DNA of 36,267 bases from a virus: positions 1 to 36,267 of IMG/VR virus record IMGVR_UViG_3300044681_000429. One strand, 5' to 3'. The notes beneath the pieces were generated by a model that saw only the letters and a program-made list of their open reading frames with translations, did not search any database and was not told where the DNA came from. The translations under genes were made by a program, and so were the position numbers. This document shows positions 6,475-15,103 of this stretch, in pieces. How positions within the stretch are numbered: the first letter of the stretch is position 1; every line of letters begins with the position of its first letter.

Positions 6475-7614
6475 TTACTGAGCCATTCCGACACCAGTTT
6501 CAGTGGTGCCAGATGTAGCGCCCGTGGTACGAGCAAACTGTCCGCCGCCCTGAAACTCAGCCAAACGTTGGCGCTGTCGTTTCATGAGTTCCTGCTGTGC
6601 CTTAACGTCATAGCCAAACGTGGCTCCAAGCATTTGCTCTTCGGTCAATCTTTCTTCTCCGTAAATTGGTTGATATAGACCCTCGAGTGCTCCACGCTCA
6701 GCAAAGCGCTGTTGAGCTTCCTCTGGCGTTATGCCCCTAGCGGCCAACGACTCTGCCGTTTCGGCGGTAAGTTGAAGACCGGCCTGCTCCTTGCCCCTGG
6801 CAGCTATCTGTGCTGCTCTGGCTTGGCGAGTTAGGAGTGGCGCAGCTTTTTGGGGATCAAGGAAGTAGGCGGTAAGGGCCGTGTCATCAACGCCGTAGAG
6901 TTGCTGCATCTGGCGTTTTACTTCCGGGTCGGCATCCCTGACCTTGGCATATCCCTGCTCAATCCTGTCCTGCAATTCCATTGGGGAAACGTCGCCCTCG
7001 ATGAGGGTTTGAAAATCACTAACCTCATCAAAAAACCCCAAAGGAAGTCCATTGGAACGCATTAGTTGTCGATATGACTCTTCGAGTGATACGTAGGTTG
7101 ACGGGTCCAGTTCCGGCAATCCCTTCTTGGCCCTTGCTGCATTTGCGGCAAACCGTTTTTGGTAGGCGGGTTGATCGCGCAGCGCAAACAAGATGGCGTC
7201 TGAGTCCGATAGGTCAACGGTGCCGCCCGTAATTATGCCCTGAACCGCACCCTCAAGTTCGGATAATCCAACTTTGCTGAGCAAAGCACGAAGACGACTA
7301 AAGGCGTCAGTGCGCTGTTGCGCAAGTTGCCGTTGGGCAAGCGCAGTTGCGGGATCTTCTCTATTGTCACCCGTGCTACCATCGTCCTCAACTGGCCCCA
7401 GGTCGGTTTCTTGGCGAACCTCACCATTAAAATCTTTAATTACCTCAATGCGTCGACCACCACGCTCAATAATTTCCGAATAGGTGCGATACCGATTTTG
7501 GCTGTAGTAGGGGTCTTGGGTTTCGGTAGCTCTACCAGCAGTAGCAGCCTCACGAACAGATTGTTCAAGAGCATCAAAATCAAAGTTTGAAAAATTAAAA
7601 TCTACGTTGCTCAT
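6475..7614 (-). CDS. Putative virion-associated protein, 379 aa
   Basis: Starts at the ATG at 7614, overlapping the stop of the preceding gene by 4 nt (ATGA). The N-terminal 25 residues are Asn/Phe/Asp-rich, followed by a Tyr/Gln-rich stretch; the rest is mainly helical, with blocks such as LFALRDQPAYQKRFAANAARAKKGLPELD and VDDTALTAYFLDPQKAAPLLTRQARAA, and a Gly/Thr-rich tail. Its central part resembles that of neighbouring unknown proteins in helix content. No enzyme motif or membrane segment was seen. It is part of the block between portal and scaffold and is followed by a promoter, so it ends that transcription unit. A minor capsid or ejected internal protein is the best guess. Confidence 0.6.
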   Translation of the reverse strand: MSNVDFNFSNFDFDALEQSVREAATAGRATETQDPYYSQNRYRTYSEIIERGGRRIEVIKDFNGEVRQETDLGPVEDDGSTGDNREDPATALAQRQLAQQRTDAFSRLRALLSKVGLSELEGAVQGIITGGTVDLSDSDAILFALRDQPAYQKRFAANAARAKKGLPELDPSTYVSLEESYRQLMRSNGLPLGFFDEVSDFQTLIEGDVSPMELQDRIEQGYAKVRDADPEVKRQMQQLYGVDDTALTAYFLDPQKAAPLLTRQARAAQIAARGKEQAGLQLTAETAESLAARGITPEEAQQRFAERGALEGLYQPIYGEERLTEEQMLGATFGYDVKAQQELMKRQRQRLAEFQGGGQFARTTGATSGTTETGVGMAQ

Positions 7615-8516
7615 CGCCGTAACCCGAATGCCCTTTCAAGAGTAGACACAACGCTGTTGACTTGTTGATTGGCTTGATTGGTAAATTTCCAACCATACTT
7701 TGGATCGGTCTTTAGTTTGTCTTGCCATGCGGATAAGGACAACATTCCAGTCTTTTCATTGCCAAAAGCTTCAGCCCACTTGGGATCTGAGGCAAAGTCA
7801 ATTTCGGTTGGATCGATTTCGAGAATCGTTGCAGCAAATTGTTTGTAGTTCTTGAATACATCGTCCAGTGATAGGCCGGCATCGAGCTGTTGCGAAAGGT
7901 GCGGATACAGTCCCTTGGCTGCATTCTTAGCCCGTTCAATTAGCGTGTTCTTGTTGAGCAACATGCCCTTTCGGTCGGGTTGTCCGGTAAGCACGGAGTT
8001 GATTTCATCGTCGGACGGGTTATACCCAAACTCCCGAACCGTACTCCTCAGGGTGTCGGCTTCGTTTGTGGTAAGTGTTGGGGCCGCGATGGCGGCTGGC
8101 TTGAGTCGCAGGGCTTCGGCAAATACGAAAGTCTTTAGTCTGTTCCCAGTCAGGCCCAAACGTGCAACGTTCTCTGCTATTTGCTCAGCAATGGCGCTGG
8201 CGCCTTCAAAGTCAAACAGGTCGGCGTAGTCTGCCTGCAGATCCGCCAGCTTGGCCTTTGTTTCTTCCTTCTGTTGTTCTGGAGATTTGCCGTTCCACAA
8301 CCTGGCCTTATCGGAAGTTTCTTTGTAGTAGTTCGTTTGCTTGTATGCAGCATCGAACTTTGTAATTGTCCAGTTTTCCTTGTAGGCCTGGATCAAAATC
8401 TGTCGAACGTCATCACCAAAACCGCCAGCATCCTGGTCGAAAAAGAACCCGTAATCGGGATAAGTTTCCTTGATCTTGGCGATCGTGTCTTGTACGTCTT
8501 TGTCTGTTTTGGCCAT
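7611..8516 (-). CDS. Putative virion-associated protein, 301 aa
   Basis: An ATG-started (8516), mostly helical protein lying 1 nt after the previous stop and overlapping the next start by 4 nt. It contains TYPDYGFFFDQDAGGFGDDVRQILIQAYKENW near the N-terminus and several segments rich in Lys, Asp and aromatic residues with no recognised catalytic motif. Internal similarity is suggested by recurring Trp-x2-Lys/Asp helix pairs (for example KWAEAFGNEK and WQDKLKTDPKYGWKF). Context, between portal and scaffold and translationally coupled to two other unknowns, argues for an internal virion or minor head protein. I do not recognise a family. Confidence 0.55.
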   Translation of the reverse strand: MAKTDKDVQDTIAKIKETYPDYGFFFDQDAGGFGDDVRQILIQAYKENWTITKFDAAYKQTNYYKETSDKARLWNGKSPEQQKEETKAKLADLQADYADLFDFEGASAIAEQIAENVARLGLTGNRLKTFVFAEALRLKPAAIAAPTLTTNEADTLRSTVREFGYNPSDDEINSVLTGQPDRKGMLLNKNTLIERAKNAAKGLYPHLSQQLDAGLSLDDVFKNYKQFAATILEIDPTEIDFASDPKWAEAFGNEKTGMLSLSAWQDKLKTDPKYGWKFTNQANQQVNSVVSTLERAFGLRR

Positions 8517-8517
8517 G

Positions 8518-9297
8518 TCAGGTCTTCAAAATGTGGTCGATGTATTGGATGGCTTTGTATGATTCGGATTCCGCACCAAAGCCCTTTTGTAATCCCTGTT
8601 CAATGAGGGTTGCCGTGCTGGTTGGTTGCTCTCCTGCTTTGGCCTGTTGCTCGACTTCTTGCTTCTGGACTCTTTCGGCAAGAGTTCGAGCTTCCTTGCC
8701 ACGCAGCTCCCGGCCCAACTCACTCCTTGCCTGTGTTTGAATGGCTGCTTGGATATCGGCAACACTGGTTGGCTTGTAAACTCTTCCCTCGCCGGGAAGC
8801 ATTCTTGCACGTGAAGCAATGATCGGCAGTACGGCGCGCCAGGTTCGACCCTCAACATTTGCGGAATAGAGAACGCTCGAAAAAGCTTGAAGCTCTACGT
8901 TGCCCACCAGGTTTGGATCAAGGCGTTGATTCTTGCTAATAAGTTTCATTTCCTTAAACCTGTCCACGTACTGTTGCCGAACGTTGAATGGGAGTTGCAG
9001 CCATTCGTAGCGAATATCGGAATCAAGGTATTGTTCACGAACCGTTCCGTCCGGCCTCATTTCCGGACGACCACCTTGATCCACCAAACCGCGACCCTCA
9101 TAGGGTGTTAGATTCGAAACGCCCATTCCGCCACTGACATCACCGCGCACGAGGCGGGGCGGCGGTGTGTAACCCGGAGGAAGTTGAATGGTGCTGGATG
9201 GAAGCGTTTGCGAAACTAGGGCTCCAATGTTTGCTGCTTCGACGGCGGCTTCTTCCTCCAGGCTCATGCCCTGATTGTCTTGAGGTTTTGGTGCCAC
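8518..9297 (-). CDS. Putative virion-associated protein, 259 aa, GTG start
   Basis: The start is a GTG at 9297 whose G overlaps the stop of the 1810-aa gene by one base. The first 60 residues are Pro/Gly-rich and probably flexible (IQLPPGYTPPPRLVRGDVSGG). The middle part contains YEWLQLPFNVRQQYVDRFKEM and VELQAFSSVLYSANVEGRTWR, and the C-terminal third is a charged helical region with several QxQxxxE repeats. No enzyme motif found. Its coupling to the giant upstream protein suggests the two act in the same virion substructure. Confidence 0.55.
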   Translation of the reverse strand: MAPKPQDNQGMSLEEEAAVEAANIGALVSQTLPSSTIQLPPGYTPPPRLVRGDVSGGMGVSNLTPYEGRGLVDQGGRPEMRPDGTVREQYLDSDIRYEWLQLPFNVRQQYVDRFKEMKLISKNQRLDPNLVGNVELQAFSSVLYSANVEGRTWRAVLPIIASRARMLPGEGRVYKPTSVADIQAAIQTQARSELGRELRGKEARTLAERVQKQEVEQQAKAGEQPTSTATLIEQGLQKGFGAESESYKAIQYIDHILKT

Positions 9298-12200
9298 TAT
9301 TGCTCCATCCCGGCTGGATCTGTTTCTGACGACAAAAGATTATCGTACAACCTTTCGAAGGACTTGTTTTGGCGAGCTAGCTCCTCGCCAATTGAGTCAA
9401 GCTTCATCCTAAACGGAGTTGCCGCTTTGCTGCGGAACGTAGACATACCAAGCTTTTTCATCTCCGTGAGGAATGCGTCGCGGTACGTCATGTACTGCCT
9501 AAGTGGATTTACCAACTCGCTGTCGGCAAAAGAGCCCTCGTCCAAAATAAGCCTGAGGGATTTGATGTTCGTCTCAAAGTCTTCAGTGGCGTACTTCACG
9601 GCCACGAAACCGCGATATCGCTTGTTCAGGTCTTCTCGGACGGCCCTCAATTGATCTTGCTGCTGACTGTTCAGGAATGTTGGTAGTCGGTTGCGGATGT
9701 ACCGGTAGAACGACGAACCGACAACATATTGTGCCGCCAAAACGCGCTCCGAAACATTGGCATATCTGGCTTTGCCGCCTTGCAGGAGATAACTGCGGAC
9801 TCCAAACTCGTATTCACTTACGTCTTCTTGTGGTCCAAAAAAGTGCGCAACTGATCCACCATATTTGTCAATGGTGTTTTGATTTTGTTTGAGCCAGCCA
9901 AGATATGCGGGAGTGTAGAGAATCCCCCTTGCGTCTTTGGACATCTGGAGTTTTCCAGAAAGAAAGATCAAAGCTTCTTCCCCAAAGGTGTCGACCCAAC
10001 GCAACGCTGCGTCGCTTGGGTCCATGTCTCGCATTTTCTGTAGCTCTGCAGCCATTGAACCCATGTGTATGTCCATGCCATCAAGGGTCACAATGTAGTC
10101 CGGGTTGGCCGATGCGGGTCCGGAAAATGTTGACAGTGCACCAAACATGTACATGGTTAAACCAAGCTTGGCCGCATCGTCTTCCAGTTTTTTCAGTCCG
10201 TCCGCCGTGTTTGTATCGTATTTTCCGGTTAGGTGAAGTGCTGCGCCAGCATCAAGTATTTCTCGCTTAATTGCATCGCTTCTATTTCCAAACGCCATTG
10301 CATTAATTCCGTTTAGGGTTTTGTACATCCATGCCGGAAGGAGTTTTTCTGCAGTGGTTTTTTCCGCCTGCAAAGATTCGAATGGCAACAGGGTCTTGCG
10401 CAACTCGATAAATCCCGTCGAGTCTTCCCCAACAAAAGATTGCGCCAGATCGAGCACTTTTCCAATTCCCACCTGGCCCAATGGGTTTGCTTGTGGAACG
10501 CCAACAAGACCAATGTTTAGACCCTGCACCTGTGATTCCAGTATCGGGGTAACGGCACCATCCGTTTGTATATCCGTAAATAGATTGGTGGCGGTTTTGC
10601 TCAAGAATCCAAACGGGTGGCGAAATACGTATTTCCCGGTTACGGGGTGAACGTAGACGATTCCTCGTTCGGTGTCTCCGGGCAAATCAAGATCCATGGT
10701 TCCATTGATTGCCCTTCCCACTCGATAAACTTTGTCCGGTCTTAGGGCGGCCAACCTGGCCATATCCGTCATAATGATTCTGGTTGCCGCAATGAACTGG
10801 AACAATGCCGAAACGCCGGCAGTGGTTTCGAAGTTCAGTTTTTGCGGCAGGTCGTAAAACAAATTCCTCATTCGTTTTTCAGCGAGAGCTGCGGCAAAGT
10901 TGTCCATATCCTCAATCGAATAGCCGGCTTTGAGGGCATTTGTGGATTGCCCAAGTTCTTTTAGTTTTTTGTACCTACCGGGAATGCCGCCCATGTAATT
11001 GTCGTAGGACATTCCTATTGCATCTGCCTCTGTTTTGATGCGTCGAATTGCGTCTTGGATAGCTACGCCGGAAAGGGAGTCGTAGTACTCTTCGTAAATA
11101 GACCATTTGAACTGACGAAACGCCGGCAATTTTTCTAGCGCGTTTACACCCCTGCCCATTTTGCCAGTGAAAATGCTGTCAATGAAAGATCTCCACTGCG
11201 CACGCAACCCGGTAATGTCCCTGGCAACACGCGTGTACGAAGGAAGGGTGGCTGGAAAAGCTTTTGCAACTGCGGGATCGGTGCTGGACAACATCTGTCG
11301 AACAACGTTTTCCATCTCTGACGCAAAACCTTCTCTTCTGGGTGCCCATCCGGTCATGAACTCAAAGTTTCTGCCCTTGTCCCAGCCATCTCTTGCAACC
11401 GTTTCCAACTCGATTAACTTGGCATTGACAACACCGCCCTTGGGGCCACTGCGAACCACGTCGTCAATGTAAAAAGCTTGCCCGGTTGCGGGGTTGTAAA
11501 AGATTCCGCCAATGATGTTTTCGTTGGCTGGTTTATCACCCCAGGCCCAGTCTTCTACTTGTTTAAGGAAATTCTTGGTTACGCGTTCGGTGCTTACAAC
11601 GGCCCTATTGTTGGGCCCCAGCTTTGGAACAGCGTTTTGCGCAAGCATTGGCCGCAGTTCTGGAACGGTCGACAGTTTTTCTACTCTTCCGCGAATCTGG
11701 GTTTCAATTGTTCCTCGCAGAAAAGATCGGCGTTGGGCCCTATTGCTTAAATTCATTTTTGCCAAAGCCTGTGCACCGATTGGATAATCGCCAATCTTTT
11801 GTCCGGGTCCAACAGTTAAGCCATAATCCTGCACCATCTCCAGCATCCTGCTTTGCACATGGGCGCCGGCATCGCTCTTGTACAAATACTCCATTGCGAT
11901 GTCGATCTGCCTGTCCACCGGAAAATGGCTAATTCTGGAAAGCAGGGCCTCCAGTGGATCTGCATGAATTTTGCGAATGGCATCAAAAGCAGCAGTGCTG
12001 TAGGCAGAAATGCTTGCTTTGTTGATGATCTCGACCTGTCCGGTTTTGACAAGGTTGGTTAGTGAATCAAGAAAGGCATTTGTGTAGCCCCAACTTGATG
12101 CGCTGGTGACGCTAACAAGATTCTTTTCTGCGGGAGTTAGTTCATCAAAGATTTTAATAGAAATATTGTCAAGCTCGTCTTGGGTCATGAATCGACCGAT

Positions 12201-14729
12201 AAGGTCTTGAACGCCGGCTTTGTTTTTGATTGTTTTCCAATACAGGAATGGACGATGAAACAAACTTCCAACGTGATCGGGGTCGGCAAGATACATGCGC
12301 AGATTGCCTTCAACGATGTTGCGGACAAAGTAGCCAAGGTTGGCCAAGGTCATTGGCTTCCATACGTCATTGACGATTACGTCCACCGCATTTGCGCCAA
12401 GCGTAAGTTTTCCGGTGTCCGGATTGCGAACCAATCTGCCAATTCCCCTTGGGTCGCCCTCAACCATGGACTTAATCATTCGCCAATCGGGCATGGTTAG
12501 CACGTGGTTGTAGGCCTCTTGAATGGCAGCGGCACCAATCACCTGAAGATCTGATGGCTTAACAGGAACGCCAAGCTCCTTCGCCATGTCATTTGCAATT
12601 TGTTTTAGGTCAATAAGTCCTTCGTCGGCAAGTTTTTGAAGTTGGCCATAATCTGTTGGCAAACCGTTCTTGATGGCAAAAGTTCTTGATGCTTGACGTG
12701 CACCCTTGATCTTGTCAATAATTTCAACAATTTGGCCCTCGTCAAGGTTTTGTTTTCTCATGTATTCGGACATGACTTCGTACGTAATATCCTCAACTGC
12801 TTTAATGCCGGCCCTGCTTGCGTCTCCGGCAATGGTTTCCGTTACCAATCTGCCGCGACGAAGGCGCTCTATTTGGCGTGGGGTGTTTGTCATTGCTGCG
12901 TGCACTTTGCCCATTACGCTCTGCACGTAAAGATCGTCTGCCGTATCCGGCAAAAGATTCTTGGCCCAGGAGTAAAAGTTGTCAACTGCATCTGCTCTTT
13001 GGCCAGCAGATCCATTAATCATGATTTCAACCTGGGGAGAAACCCTGAACATGTGGCGGAATCGATCCTTGACCCACGTGTAACTGCCGGTATCAAGGCC
13101 GATTTTGCCCGCGTACTTGCTTGCAGTTACGGGAAGAACTCCTGGTTTGATTGCACCGTACGCAAGATTTGGTGGCATGACGTATCTGTCAAAGTCTGGG
13201 GTGATTCGGCCGGCGGTTAGTTTGTCAACCAGTCTTCGCGTGCGTCCACCAAAGTCTGTAATCTTTTCGGGCAAAACTGCATCGCCCCGACCCAGTCCAT
13301 CGGCGGCTTTTAAAAATACATTTCTGTATCCGTCGATTGATGTTTGTTGGGCAAGACTGGTTGCGTCTTCAAGGCTAATTTGATTTTTGAAAATCTTGTT
13401 GCGAATTACCCATGCGCGTTGGCCAACGTCCTGGATTGCGCGTGAAGAGTCAAGGAGGTTGAAAAAATCTTGAAATCTGGAATCGGTCCTAATCATTTCC
13501 GACAAAGCATCTTTGTTCCAAATGTCCGTCTCTGCTTTTGTGAGGGTGCGATCGGCCATGTCCAGCAAGTCGTTGGCTTCTTTTGCGGTAATTACTTTGT
13601 TTGCCCGAGCTCGCTTAGCCTTTGCTACGTCCTCCGAGTAAATGCGGCGAGCTTCCTGTATCTCCGACCAGGACTTCGAGGTGGATGGAAGATCATTGGC
13701 AGTTTTGCCAAGCTCTATCCATTGCCCGATGGTTGTTTTTGCCCCAGTGGCAATTGCTCTTTCTTCGCTAACCGCTTGAGAAATTTTGCTTCCTTTAATT
13801 AAAGCTTTTGTTGTTCCAACAGCCTTGGCAGCAAAAACGCTTGGGTCAAGGACCAATTCAAACGCAGCGTCAAAAAATCCGCTCAAAAAACTTCCGGCTG
13901 CAGAATCGGGGTTCAATCCCTTGTAGGAGGTTATTGCTCCATTTGGAGTTATCTTTCTTGGAAGTGCGGTAATAAAAGTGCCCATTGTTGCCGGCTGTTT
14001 CATCATTTGCGGTCGGCCTTCGTATTCCGGAATTGGGGCTTTTACGTAAGCGTCGTCAAAGTAAACCCTTCCCGCATAATCAATCGGGCTTCCATCGGGA
14101 CTAATGCCCATCACCTCAAGCATCTGCTCGTACTGCATCTGCGCAGACATGAAGAATCCATTGCCCTGCCTGCTTCCGTCGCGAATAAGTTTTCCGAGTT
14201 CGGTGTACCTTAATGATCGCTTCATGTCCTGGTCAAACCAAAGAAGCGCTGGTGAGGCAATTAATTTTCCAAATCTCTTGGCAAATTCCTCTCTTGATAT
14301 GTCTCGCTCGAGTAAGTAGTTGTTGACAAAAGAGGTTCCACTTTCCCCTGTTGCGGTCAGGTATCTCGATGCCGCTTTTACGCTCTCGTAAGTTGCGTCT
14401 TTGGTGGTGGACAAAACATCGCCAATGGCATTGAAGACTGGATTAACTAGCTTCTTGCCAAAATCAAATACTGCATTTGTTTGTTCTGCCGCAAGTGCGT
14501 TTTCCCGAGCGGCATTGTTCATAAGTGCCAACGTCTCATCGGACGTGTCATATCGAGCAGTGTTCATCAACGTGCGCGGAGACAAATACGGTGCAAGTCG
14601 AGCGCTTCTCTGAAGGCGTGATACGTAGTCGTCGGTCAAGCCTTCGGTGGCGCGGCGTTCTATTTCAAGTCTGCGATTTACCTCATCGGCAATTCTGGTA
14701 TCAAATACTGGATGGCCCGCTGGCGACAT
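9297..14729 (-). CDS. Very large uncharacterised virion-associated protein, 1810 aa
   Basis: This single ORF fills 5.4 kb, about 15% of the window, starting at the ATG at 14729 and overlapping the previous stop by 1 nt. It is mostly helical and soluble-looking, with short hydrophobic or aromatic stretches such as ANLGYFVRNIVEGNLRMYL and FHRPFLYWKTIKNKAG, and a later FQFIAATRIIMTDMARLAAL segment. Its C-terminal end is charged and helical. I see no polymerase, protease, lysozyme or MuF signature. Size and position, between portal and scaffold, resemble large ejected or internal virion proteins of podovirus-like phages and big unknown virion proteins of actinophages. A role in DNA ejection or capsid interior is inferred, not shown. 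Confidence 0.65.
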   Translation of the reverse strand: MSPAGHPVFDTRIADEVNRRLEIERRATEGLTDDYVSRLQRSARLAPYLSPRTLMNTARYDTSDETLALMNNAARENALAAEQTNAVFDFGKKLVNPVFNAIGDVLSTTKDATYESVKAASRYLTATGESGTSFVNNYLLERDISREEFAKRFGKLIASPALLWFDQDMKRSLRYTELGKLIRDGSRQGNGFFMSAQMQYEQMLEVMGISPDGSPIDYAGRVYFDDAYVKAPIPEYEGRPQMMKQPATMGTFITALPRKITPNGAITSYKGLNPDSAAGSFLSGFFDAAFELVLDPSVFAAKAVGTTKALIKGSKISQAVSEERAIATGAKTTIGQWIELGKTANDLPSTSKSWSEIQEARRIYSEDVAKAKRARANKVITAKEANDLLDMADRTLTKAETDIWNKDALSEMIRTDSRFQDFFNLLDSSRAIQDVGQRAWVIRNKIFKNQISLEDATSLAQQTSIDGYRNVFLKAADGLGRGDAVLPEKITDFGGRTRRLVDKLTAGRITPDFDRYVMPPNLAYGAIKPGVLPVTASKYAGKIGLDTGSYTWVKDRFRHMFRVSPQVEIMINGSAGQRADAVDNFYSWAKNLLPDTADDLYVQSVMGKVHAAMTNTPRQIERLRRGRLVTETIAGDASRAGIKAVEDITYEVMSEYMRKQNLDEGQIVEIIDKIKGARQASRTFAIKNGLPTDYGQLQKLADEGLIDLKQIANDMAKELGVPVKPSDLQVIGAAAIQEAYNHVLTMPDWRMIKSMVEGDPRGIGRLVRNPDTGKLTLGANAVDVIVNDVWKPMTLANLGYFVRNIVEGNLRMYLADPDHVGSLFHRPFLYWKTIKNKAGVQDLIGRFMTQDELDNISIKIFDELTPAEKNLVSVTSASSWGYTNAFLDSLTNLVKTGQVEIINKASISAYSTAAFDAIRKIHADPLEALLSRISHFPVDRQIDIAMEYLYKSDAGAHVQSRMLEMVQDYGLTVGPGQKIGDYPIGAQALAKMNLSNRAQRRSFLRGTIETQIRGRVEKLSTVPELRPMLAQNAVPKLGPNNRAVVSTERVTKNFLKQVEDWAWGDKPANENIIGGIFYNPATGQAFYIDDVVRSGPKGGVVNAKLIELETVARDGWDKGRNFEFMTGWAPRREGFASEMENVVRQMLSSTDPAVAKAFPATLPSYTRVARDITGLRAQWRSFIDSIFTGKMGRGVNALEKLPAFRQFKWSIYEEYYDSLSGVAIQDAIRRIKTEADAIGMSYDNYMGGIPGRYKKLKELGQSTNALKAGYSIEDMDNFAAALAEKRMRNLFYDLPQKLNFETTAGVSALFQFIAATRIIMTDMARLAALRPDKVYRVGRAINGTMDLDLPGDTERGIVYVHPVTGKYVFRHPFGFLSKTATNLFTDIQTDGAVTPILESQVQGLNIGLVGVPQANPLGQVGIGKVLDLAQSFVGEDSTGFIELRKTLLPFESLQAEKTTAEKLLPAWMYKTLNGINAMAFGNRSDAIKREILDAGAALHLTGKYDTNTADGLKKLEDDAAKLGLTMYMFGALSTFSGPASANPDYIVTLDGMDIHMGSMAAELQKMRDMDPSDAALRWVDTFGEEALIFLSGKLQMSKDARGILYTPAYLGWLKQNQNTIDKYGGSVAHFFGPQEDVSEYEFGVRSYLLQGGKARYANVSERVLAAQYVVGSSFYRYIRNRLPTFLNSQQQDQLRAVREDLNKRYRGFVAVKYATEDFETNIKSLRLILDEGSFADSELVNPLRQYMTYRDAFLTEMKKLGMSTFRSKAATPFRMKLDSIGEELARQNKSFERLYDNLLSSETDPAGMEQ

Positions 14730-15103
14730 TAGAAACCATCTTCGTAGAACTGCAAGATGTCTGCCAACTCCTGTGATGGATAAAGCTCATATATGGCTCG
14801 AAGTTCGCGAATTGCATCGTCCATCATTTCGGCTTCGCTCATTGCCAATCCAGGAATAAAAGAAGCTCCGGGACCAACCGGTGCACCGGATGTAATTGGC
14901 TCCGTTGGCCTGGAAGACGGTGACAAAAATTCGCCAGGTTGATTTGGCTGTGGTCTGCGTGCAACTTCCTGGGCTTGCATTTCCACCGGAGTTCGACCCA
15001 TTGGCACGGCGCGCTGAGCATCTTCCTGCTCTTTGCGTTTTCCATAGGTCTGTCCCCGAGCAGCCTGCATTGCTGGAGATGCGTTGTATGCGGTATCGCT
15101 CAT
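14729..15103 (-). CDS. Small Pro/Gln-rich virion-region protein, 124 aa
   Basis: ATG at 15103, 1 nt from the end of the portal gene (15104); its stop overlaps the next ATG by 1 nt. The first 85 residues are rich in Gln, Pro, Gly and Ser and look disordered; the last 35 form an acidic helix (MDDAIRELRAIYELYPSQELADILQFYEDGF-like, shown here in part). Such layout is common for assembly adaptors with one short binding helix. No known family. Tight coupling to portal and to the giant protein suggests it acts with them. Confidence 0.55.
   Translation of the reverse strand: MSDTAYNASPAMQAARGQTYGKRKEQEDAQRAVPMGRTPVEMQAQEVARRPQPNQPGEFLSPSSRPTEPITSGAPVGPGASFIPGLAMSEAEMMDDAIRELRAIYELYPSQELADILQFYEDGF

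Noticed and set aside
9297-14729. Virion RNA polymerase (N4-like) for the 1810-aa protein
   Set aside because: No polymerase motifs (T/DxxGR or similar) were seen; size alone is not evidence.
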